A stretch of DNA of 16,510 nucleotides, taken from the NCBI GenBank assembly GCA_003565055.1, contig PXDM01000511.1, positions 1 through 16,510 on the forward strand, written 5' to 3'. The translations under genes were made by a program, and so were the position numbers. The notes under the pieces were generated by a model that was given only the letters and a program-made list of their open reading frames with translations, made no database searches and was not told the origin of the DNA. Every line of letters starts with the position of its first letter. The stretch's first letter is position 1. The stretch comes from Paracoccaceae bacterium (GTDB lineage: Bacteria > Pseudomonadota > Alphaproteobacteria > Rhodobacterales > Rhodobacteraceae). Positions 6,919 to 16,510 of this stretch are shown piece after piece.

Positions 6919-7776
6919 TCACTCGTCCAGCAACTCACCACGCATCAGCACACTCGGGTCGAGTTCCTGATAAGACCGCTCGATTGTCGCAGCCTCGGTC
7001 GCGGCCGTCAGCGCGGCCTGTGCGGCTTCCTGTTGCAGATTCTGCTCCAGCGCCTCGCGCACCTCATCCAGAGGCGGCGCAGAGGACATGCGCGTGTCAT
7101 TGAGCAACACCAGATGCCAGCCGAAGCGGGTCTCTAGTGGCCCCATATAGTCGCCGACGTCCAATGCCTGCACAGCTTCCTCGAATTCCGGGATCATCGC
7201 ACCCAGACCGAACCAGCCCAAAGAACCACCGCCCTGCGCAGCACCGTCCATCGAGTGCTCGCGTGCGAGCTCCGCGAAATCCGCGCCCTCGTCCAGAAGC
7301 GCGCGAAGCTCCTGCGCCTCTTCTTCAGTCTCCACGATGATGTGAGAGGCATTGAATTCCGGCGTGGGCTCGCGACCGTCGAATTCGGTCACAAAGGCCG
7401 TGTATGCCGTCTCGATATTCTCTTCCGTCAGCGCTTCTTCTGCCGCGCGGCTCAGCGCGGCATTGGCGATAAAGGCGCGCTGCTCATTTTCGAAGGCGAT
7501 CTGCTCGCGCACGGTCAGCGAGCCTTCGGTCTGCTGCATGAGCGCCGTCTGCTCGATCAACTGCTCGACCAATGGCTCGAACAGAGACTCGGCGGGCATG
7601 GATCGAAACTGGTCAGGCAAGGTGGCATGCGCAGCCAACAGATGGCCGAGCGTGATCTCGGCGCCATTGACAGAGGCGATGACAGTGGAATGCGAGACAT
7701 CCTCTTGCGCGAAGACCGGGGTCGCGACCGCCAGAGCCGCAGCAAAAGTGACATTCAATCGCGAAAATCTGACCAT
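6919..7776 (-). CDS. Exported parvulin-type peptidylprolyl isomerase (PpiC/SurA-like)
   Basis: A 285-residue protein that should catalyse cis-trans prolyl isomerisation of exported proteins in the periplasm. The N-terminal signal peptide has an Arg residue, a hydrophobic FAAALAVATP core and a likely VFA cleavage site after residue 23. A SurA_N-like helical region follows (about 28-130). The parvulin domain (about 136-230) opens with ASHIIVETEEEA and contains GGSLGWFGLGAMIPEF and ETRFGWHLV, the family signature. The start at 7776 is supported by GGAG/AGGGA just upstream and by the signal peptide; an in-frame ATG at 7821 would bury it. It is divergent from secA, which fits handling substrates after SecYEG export, and it probably leads the argJ-mutT transcript. 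Confidence 0.93.
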   Translation of the reverse strand: MVRFSRLNVTFAAALAVATPVFAQEDVSHSTVIASVNGAEITLGHLLAAHATLPDQFRSMPAESLFEPLVEQLIEQTALMQQTEGSLTVREQIAFENEQRAFIANAALSRAAEEALTEENIETAYTAFVTEFDGREPTPEFNASHIIVETEEEAQELRALLDEGADFAELAREHSMDGAAQGGGSLGWFGLGAMIPEFEEAVQALDVGDYMGPLETRFGWHLVLLNDTRMSSAPPLDEVREALEQNLQQEAAQAALTAATEAATIERSYQELDPSVLMRGELLDE

Positions 7777-7996
7777 ATTCCCTACTCCGGGCAAGGCGCG
7801 GCGAGCGCGCAACGTTGACACTTTTCGGACCGCCCATTACATCGCTCAGAGGTCTGACCGGGCGCGGGCCGCGTGGTTTCGATGCCGTTGTATGGAAGCG
7901 AGCGCAGGGCGACAACCCCCAGTGCGTCCCGGGACCATGACAAATTAATGAGCAGCGCGACAGTCGTTGCAAACAGGTATAAAAGGCAGAACACGC
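7777..7996. other. Divergent intergenic region, PPIase gene and secA
   Basis: This 220-base gap must hold the start signals for the minus-strand PPIase gene and plus-strand secA. I could not identify a convincing -35/-10 pair on either strand. TATAAA at 7978-7983 is too close to the secA ATG and lacks a partner. No hairpin resembling a secM-type arrest leader and no secM-like ORF is seen upstream of secA. Confidence 0.5.
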
Positions 7997-10687
<2,691 letters not shown>

Positions 10688-10741
10688 TCAGTCTCAAGCC
10701 GTCGGCCTGTTTCCGTTTTTACGCGAACACCACAGTTCAGC

Positions 10742-10795
10742 CCCAATACTGCCCGAATCTCAGGTCACTCTGTGAGTTAAGTGGGCTGTATTGGG
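10742..10795 (+). promoter_or_regulatory. Long imperfect hairpin in the leader of the post-secA gene
   Basis: CCCAATACTGCCC (10742-10754) faces GGGCTGTATTGGG (10783-10795). The 13-bp inverted repeat has one T-T mismatch and a 28-base loop that itself contains CTCA/TGAG (10759-10776). It has no T-run and so is not a standard terminator. Its right arm contributes the GGG of GGGTGA, the only plausible ribosome binding sequence for the ATG at 10803. Folding could therefore limit translation of the next gene. An alternative reading is a DNA operator or a terminator-like 3' end for secA mRNA. Confidence 0.5.
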
Positions 10796-10802
10796 TGACG
10801 TT

Positions 10803-11741
10803 ATGAATAGAAAAGTGATTCTGCGCGGCGCGAGCATCGTCGTTCTCGCCATAGCGGCATCGACCTATGGAACGCATCTGTTACTCTCGGAGCGTTCGGA
10901 GGTCATGCATGTCTCTGACGCGCGAGATCAGCCTTTGCAGACGAAATCTGACACCTTCGCTGTCAAAGATACGCAGATGACAGCGCTCTTGGTGGCCGAT
11001 GCTGATCTCATGGCACGGACACGCACCAACGGGGCAGACACAGCGCATGCCAACAGGTCCGAGGCCGCGCCAGGTTGCGAGCCGACATTGACGGCCAAAG
11101 CAGCCGTCGACGCCCTGATTGAACTGGTGCTCACTGCCCCCTGTCATCCCGACACGCGGCTCGTGATCAGTCACGCGGATCTCGCATTCACGGAGCAAAC
11201 CGATCAGGATGGGAATTTCGCGACCTTCCTCCCTGCTCTCGCCGCTGACGCGAGGGTCGATGTCTTCCTGGGCGACGACATCTACCAGCAGGCTTCCGTG
11301 ACGGTGCCCGACATTGATGCCTATTTTCGCCTTGTTGCACAATGGACCGGCACCCCGGGGCTCGGGCTCCACGGTTTCCATCTTGGTGCAGAATTCGGCG
11401 GCGAGGGCCATCTTCATGCCCGCAAACCGTTTGACCAAGTCGCCGAGGACGCTTTCCTGATCACACTTGGCAATCGTGACAGTGCAGAGCCGATGATCGC
11501 AGAAATCTACTCCATCCCCATCGACTTGGCGTCATCCAGCAGGGCGGAGCTGGTACTGGATTTCGACGACAGTCTCTGTGGCCAAGTGGTCTCGGCCTAT
11601 GTTTTCAGCAGCACGTCTGGCACCCCGTCCGACGTGAATGACACGCAGATGATGGTCCCTGAATGCCCGTCAGAGACAGGCACTCTCATCATGGATTTGC
11701 CGCTTTCCGCGCAGCAACCTGCCGACTTCGCCAGCCACTGA
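10803..11741 (+). CDS. Unrecognised signal-anchored protein downstream of secA
   Basis: 312 residues; I do not recognise a characterised family. Residues about 8-28 form a hydrophobic segment after MNRK (VILRGASIVVLAIAASTYG), so it is probably exported or anchored with the bulk in the periplasm. The mature part is acidic (many Asp) and has four cysteines, in APGCEP, APCHP, SLCGQ and PECPS, consistent with two disulfides. Stretches such as ISHADLAFTEQTDQDG and HGFHLGAEFGGEGHLHA look structured, with beta-rich alternation. From memory, similar proteins sit after secA in other Rhodobacterales and are sometimes loosely called translocase; I treat that label as carried over from the neighbour. Start choice: ATG 10803, with TTG 10791 as alternative. 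It is convergent with radC, 8 bases apart. Confidence 0.8.
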   Translation: MNRKVILRGASIVVLAIAASTYGTHLLLSERSEVMHVSDARDQPLQTKSDTFAVKDTQMTALLVADADLMARTRTNGADTAHANRSEAAPGCEPTLTAKAAVDALIELVLTAPCHPDTRLVISHADLAFTEQTDQDGNFATFLPALAADARVDVFLGDDIYQQASVTVPDIDAYFRLVAQWTGTPGLGLHGFHLGAEFGGEGHLHARKPFDQVAEDAFLITLGNRDSAEPMIAEIYSIPIDLASSSRAELVLDFDDSLCGQVVSAYVFSSTSGTPSDVNDTQMMVPECPSETGTLIMDLPLSAQQPADFASH

Positions 11742-11749
11742 TCATCGAC

Positions 11750-12472
11750 TCAGAGCAGCCCCTCCGCACGCAAGCTCACTTCGCAGGAGGATCCGATGAT
11801 CAAATGATCATGCAGAATTATCGTGAGCGCCTCCGCTGCAGCCCGGATCTGTTGGGTCATTGTGATATCAGCTTCTGAGGGACTGGGATCGCCCGACGGG
11901 TGATTATGCACGAGAATGAGCGCTGTCGCGTTCAATTCCAAGGCGCGACGCACAACCTCTCGGGGGTAGACCGGGACATGATCAACGGTGCCCTCCCCCA
12001 GGGCTTCATCCGCGATCAAACGGTTTTTTCGGTCAAGAAACAGGACCCTGAACTGTTCGGTCGGGCGATGGGACATGACCGTGTGGCAGTAATCCAGAAG
12101 TGCGTCCCAGCCTGAGATGACGGGCTTATCGGTGATTCGCGCACGCACCATCCGATGCGCGCAGGTTTCGACGAGTTTCAGCTCTGCCACAATTGCGGAA
12201 GTGACGCCGCCAATCGCGCGCAACCGTGTGGGCGGCGCCGCGATCACTTTATTGAAGTCCCCACATGCCTGGATCAAGCGCTGAGCCAAAGCCCTGACCT
12301 GCTGCGCCGGCACAGCGCGGGACAGGACAAGTTCGAGCAATTCACGATCCCGCATCGTCGGACCACCGCCGAGCACAAGACGATCGCGCAGATGACGCTC
12401 CGATTCAGAGCGCGTTCCGTATTGCGCCAAACCGCGCGCGGCTTGCACAGTTGCCGTCTGTGCGCGCGACAT
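11750..12472 (-). CDS. radC: RadC-family JAB/MPN-domain protein
   Basis: 240 residues from ATG 12472. A helix-hairpin-helix-like segment (LRAIGGVTSAIVAELK, about 84-99) precedes the C-terminal JAB1/MPN metalloprotease-like domain. The metal-binding signature HNHPSGDPSPSEAD gives His189, His191 and Asp202, with a likely catalytic Glu139. The family is named for a supposed DNA-repair role that was later doubted, and its true function is unknown. The start is uncertain: GGGA lies 6 bases before 12472, while in-frame ATGs at 12496 (GGGGGAG only 2 bases away) and 12511 are possible and would add 8 or 13 residues. No mobile-element context is present, unlike plasmid or phage RadC relatives. Confidence 0.92.
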   Translation of the reverse strand: MSRAQTATVQAARGLAQYGTRSESERHLRDRLVLGGGPTMRDRELLELVLSRAVPAQQVRALAQRLIQACGDFNKVIAAPPTRLRAIGGVTSAIVAELKLVETCAHRMVRARITDKPVISGWDALLDYCHTVMSHRPTEQFRVLFLDRKNRLIADEALGEGTVDHVPVYPREVVRRALELNATALILVHNHPSGDPSPSEADITMTQQIRAAAEALTIILHDHLIIGSSCEVSLRAEGLL

Positions 12473-12601
12473 AGAAATTCCCGACGGATGATACATGGCT
12501 CCCCCAATCATCGACCTGTTCCGCTCATCATGGAGAGTGAGTCATAACAATGCGTTAACTGTGAAAATTTGTGTTTTGGAATGTTGCAAGAACGGAAACG
12601 C

Positions 12602-12613
12602 GATGCTAGCATC
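12602..12613. promoter_or_regulatory. 12-bp perfect palindrome between radC and a small exported gene
   Basis: GATGCTAGCATC is fully self-complementary. It is in the A/T-rich divergent region between radC and the secreted-protein gene at 12725, about 110 bases before the latter and 130 before the preferred radC start. A regulator binding site is possible, but no family is suggested by the sequence and chance cannot be excluded. Confidence 0.3.
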
Positions 12614-12724
12614 ATCACAAGTGTGGCATTTTTTTGTGAACAGGCAGAAATCCGCGCACTTACATGGGGCATTTTGAGCAGTCAAAAAACAAAAAACTGA
12701 ATTAACATCCTTAGGAGGACTACA

Positions 12725-13021
12725 ATGAAAAAGATCGCACTCCCGGCACTTGCCCTTGCAATGGCGCCGTTCTTCGCGACACCGGCGGCTGCATGGAAGG
12801 GACACGTTGTCGAATGCTTCGACAAAGTGTACGTGGCACCGGAGTATCGCACCACCAAGCACCTGGTGAAGGGCGCGAAAACGAAGCTCGAATACCGCAA
12901 TGGCGGTGGTGTCGAGCAAGTGTATCGTATGCATTACCCTGCTCTCTATGAAGAGAAAAAGCATCTGGTGCGCCCCGGCCATTACGTGATGCGCCCGGCC
13001 CCTTGCCGCAAAGGCAACTGA
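12725..13021 (+). CDS. Small secreted basic protein of unknown function
   Basis: 98 residues. A classical signal peptide (MKK, hydrophobic ALPALALAMAPFFATPA, cleavage after AAA at residue 23) leaves a mature chain of about 75 residues starting WKGHVVEC. The mature part is basic and rich in Tyr, His and Lys, with exactly two cysteines (Cys31 and Cys94, near the two ends), suggesting one disulfide that closes the domain. I recognise no family. Translation should be strong: AGGAGG at 12713-12718 with a 6-base spacer is the best ribosome binding site in the window. The upstream region is unusually A/T-rich, including an A-run at 12684-12696. It probably has its own promoter, since the gene behind it (radC) points the other way. 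Confidence 0.82.
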   Translation: MKKIALPALALAMAPFFATPAAAWKGHVVECFDKVYVAPEYRTTKHLVKGAKTKLEYRNGGGVEQVYRMHYPALYEEKKHLVRPGHYVMRPAPCRKGN

Positions 13022-13107
13022 GCCCATCGCTTGAGGGTTGCGAAGCGTGCGGCGTAGGGGTTGCCTGCAAAACCACGGCTTCAGCTCTCAGTTGATGCAA
13101 ACAACCT

Positions 13108-13132
13108 TCGGCGCGTTGACTCAGCGCGCCGA
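13108..13132. repeat. Inverted repeat between the two small exported-protein genes
   Basis: TCGGCGCG (13108-13115) pairs perfectly with CGCGCCGA (13125-13132) around a 9-base loop, TTGACTCAG. It is about 90 bases after the secreted-protein stop and 58 before the lipoprotein start. No T-run follows on either strand, so it may be a 3'-end stabilising hairpin, a weak terminator or an operator. Its loop holds a TTGACT that resembles a -35 box, but no good -10 is found at the right distance. Confidence 0.4.
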
Positions 13133-13189
13133 TATCCAGATGGCAATAAGATCAGCACAAACACATAACATTCGAGGACGGGGCTATTC

Positions 13190-13528
13190 ATGCGCGCACT
13201 TATTCTGATCGCAGGAACACTCACACTATCCGGATGCAGTTACTTCTTTCCGACGCGCGCAGACACAAGCTGTGAAACTGCGAGCCACGCGCTTCGGGTT
13301 CACGATTCGCGTATCGAAGCCGCTCGCGCCGCCGGAACCCTGGGTTTTACAGCCAATCTCGCGACACGCGGATATCAGACATATCATTGCGTGACGACAA
13401 GCGGCAACCAAATCGCCTGCTCGACGATCAGCTCTGGCTTGGAGGCGCATAATTCGGCGCGCGTGTCCCGCTTGCTGCGCGAACGGTCCATGATCGAGAA
13501 CCGTGTCGCGCGCGCCTGCCAGATCTGA
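13190..13528 (+). CDS. Small predicted lipoprotein of unknown function
   Basis: 112 residues. A type II signal peptide, MRALILIAGTLTLSGC, ends in lipobox LSGC, so Cys16 is the likely lipidated residue. Ser at +2 would favour outer-membrane sorting if the usual Asp+2 retention rule holds here. The mature part has four further cysteines (28, 67, 77, 110), enough for two disulfides, and a C-terminal half rich in Arg and predicted helical. I recognise no family. The start is ATG 13190, with GGGG at 13180-13183 and GAGG at 13174-13177. It could be cotranscribed with the secreted-protein gene 168 bases upstream or have its own promoter. Its TGA directly abuts the dnaJ stop, with no base between. 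Confidence 0.8.
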   Translation: MRALILIAGTLTLSGCSYFFPTRADTSCETASHALRVHDSRIEAARAAGTLGFTANLATRGYQTYHCVTTSGNQIACSTISSGLEAHNSARVSRLLRERSMIENRVARACQI

Positions 13529-14683
13529 TCAGCTTTTCATCCCTTCCCAGAAGCTCTTGACCTTATCGAAGAAGCTTGAGCTTTCAGGATTGTTTTCCGC
13601 ACTGAGCTTCTCGAACTCTTCGAGAAGCTCTTTTTGCCTCTGGGTCAGGTTCACCGGCGTCTCAACGGCCAGCTCGATCAGCATGTCGCCGTGACCGCTG
13701 CCACGCAACGCCGGCATGCCTTTCGAGCGCAGGCGCATCTGCCGCCCGGATTGGCTCCCGGCGGGAATTTTCACGCGCGAGCGGCCGCCGTCGAGGGTCG
13801 GCACTTCAACCTCGCCCCCCAGCGCCGCGCGGGCCACGCTCACAGGAACGCGGCAGAAGAGCGTCATGTCTTCGCGTTTGAAAATCGGGTGCTCCGAGAC
13901 ATTGATGAAGATATACAGGTCGCCCGCCGGGCCACCCCGCAATCCTGCTTCACCTTCGCCCGAAAGACGGATGCGGGTTCCTGTCTCCACACCAGCAGGG
14001 ATATTCACCGAAAGGCTGGCTTCCTTTTCGACCCGCCCCGCCCCGGCGCAGGCTTTGCAGGGGTTTTTGACGATCTGCCCGGAACCGCCACAGGTCGGAC
14101 ACGTCCGCTCGACGGTGAAAAAGCCCTGCTGCGCGCGCACCTTGCCCATGCCTGAACAGGTCGGACAGGTCACAGGTTCGGCGCCACCCTCGGCCCCGGT
14201 GCCATTGCAGGACTCACATTCCGACAGGCGCGGCACCCGGATGGTTTTCCGCGTGCCCGAATAGGCTTCCTCGAGTGAAATCCGCAGATTGTAGCGCAGA
14301 TCAGAGCCACGCGAGGCGCGCGAGCGAGCGTTCCCGCGACCCCCGCCGACAAAATCGCCGAACAGGTCCTCGAACACATCCGAAAAGGCGCTGGCAAAAT
14401 CCTGGTTGCCACCGAAGCCGCCCGGATGTCCACCGCGCGCGCCGCCACCCATGCCACCATCGAAGGCTGCATGACCGTAGCGGTCATATGCGGCCTTCTT
14501 GTCGGGGTCTTTCAGCGCGTCATATGCCTCATTCACTTCCTTGAATTGGGCCTCAGCATTAGGATTGTCGGAATTCCGGTCCGGATGCAGCTCCTTGGCC
14601 TTCTTGCGATAAGCCTTCTTCAACTCGTCCACTGTCGCGTTGCGAGAGACCCCGAGTACATCGTAGAAATCGCGTTTAGCCAT
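13529..14683 (-). CDS. dnaJ: Chaperone DnaJ (Hsp40)
   Basis: Co-chaperone that delivers unfolded clients to DnaK and stimulates its ATPase. It has 384 residues and full type I architecture: J domain 1-70 with HPD at 33-35, Gly/Phe-rich linker about 75-115, and four CXXCXGXG zinc repeats (Cys156/159, 173/176, 195/198, 209/212), followed by the C-terminal substrate-binding domains. ATG 14683 has AGGA about 10 bases upstream. It lies 68 bases after the dnaK stop, and that gap contains a hairpin with a U-run. It is convergent with the small lipoprotein gene, the two stop codons touching (TGATCA, 13526-13531). Confidence 0.99.
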   Translation of the reverse strand: MAKRDFYDVLGVSRNATVDELKKAYRKKAKELHPDRNSDNPNAEAQFKEVNEAYDALKDPDKKAAYDRYGHAAFDGGMGGGARGGHPGGFGGNQDFASAFSDVFEDLFGDFVGGGRGNARSRASRGSDLRYNLRISLEEAYSGTRKTIRVPRLSECESCNGTGAEGGAEPVTCPTCSGMGKVRAQQGFFTVERTCPTCGGSGQIVKNPCKACAGAGRVEKEASLSVNIPAGVETGTRIRLSGEGEAGLRGGPAGDLYIFINVSEHPIFKREDMTLFCRVPVSVARAALGGEVEVPTLDGGRSRVKIPAGSQSGRQMRLRSKGMPALRGSGHGDMLIELAVETPVNLTQRQKELLEEFEKLSAENNPESSSFFDKVKSFWEGMKS

Positions 14684-14697
14684 GCTGTCTGCTTCCT

Positions 14698-14730
14698 AAA
14701 AACGACCCGGCCCGAAATCTCAGGCCGGGT
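14698..14730 (-). terminator. Terminator-like hairpin between dnaK and dnaJ
   Basis: Read on the minus strand, ACCCGGCC (14730-14723) pairs with GGCCGGGT (14712-14705) around a 10-base loop. CG and then five T residues (14702-14698) follow, with the dnaJ ribosome binding site immediately after. The shape is that of an intrinsic terminator placed inside the dnaK-dnaJ unit, so it probably reduces dnaJ relative to dnaK or protects the 3' end of a dnaK-only mRNA. The short U-run suggests incomplete termination. Confidence 0.65.
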
Positions 14731-14751
14731 TCCAATCCGATTGATCAGGAG

Positions 14752-16510
<1,759 letters not shown>

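Noticed and set aside
7978..7983. TATAAA as a secA -10 box
   Set aside because: It would place the transcription start about 7 bases from the ATG, and no -35 element lies 16-18 bases upstream.
11750..12472. radC as a sign of a mobile or plasmid region
   Set aside because: RadC-family genes are common on mobile elements, but no integrase, transposase, attachment repeat or composition break accompanies this one.
12674..12702. TTGAGC, 17-base spacer, CTGAAT as a promoter for the secreted-protein gene
   Set aside because: The spacing is right, but the -10 hexamer is poor and the A-rich context makes chance matches likely.
13116..13121. TTGACT as a -35 box for the lipoprotein gene
   Set aside because: It lies in a hairpin loop, and no acceptable -10 is found 16-18 bases downstream (the sequence there is near CAGATG).

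Overview
This window comes from a GC-rich chromosome, almost certainly an alphaproteobacterium of the Rhodobacteraceae (Roseobacter/Rhodobacter group). That placement is inferred from protein character and gene content: a long RibA with an extra N-terminal domain, a CnoX-type thioredoxin with a real CXXC and TPR-like tail, a Trm112-like protein lacking the second cysteine, and an unknown exported protein directly after secA. I see no transposase, integrase, phage gene, CRISPR array, tRNA or rRNA. Nearly everything is core housekeeping.

Layout. (1) 1-1087, minus strand: ribA, cut by the left edge but complete to within a few codons of its C-terminus. It is divergent from (2) 1250-1939, plus strand: an orphan OmpR/PhoB-type response regulator resembling CenR, closed by a strong intrinsic terminator. 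(3) 2157-4773, plus strand: xth, cnoX, a LON-domain protein and a Trm112-like protein. The spacing is short, the last two genes overlap by four bases, and a perfect 11-bp terminator follows. (4) 4868-5142: a gene-free gap between convergent units. (5) 7776-5143, minus strand: a periplasmic parvulin-type prolyl isomerase, argJ and mutT. argJ and mutT overlap by four bases. The unit diverges from (6) 7997-10687, plus strand: secA, then an unrecognised signal-anchored protein preceded by a hairpin that reaches its ribosome binding site. (7) 12472-11750, minus strand: radC, convergent with the unknown gene. (8) 12725-13528, plus strand: two small cell-envelope proteins, one secreted and one a predicted lipoprotein. 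(9) 16510-13529, minus strand: dnaK (N-terminus outside the window) and dnaJ, with a terminator-like hairpin between them.

Functional themes. Protein folding and export recur: CnoX (holdase and thioredoxin), the exported parvulin PPIase, SecA and DnaK-DnaJ. Genome and nucleotide maintenance is represented by Xth, MutT and possibly RadC. Metabolism is represented by RibA (riboflavin) and ArgJ (arginine).

I found no convincing undescribed multi-gene system. The parts most worth a second look are the unknown exported protein after secA with its leader hairpin, the two small Cys-containing envelope proteins between radC and dnaJ, and the dnaK-dnaJ intergenic hairpin.
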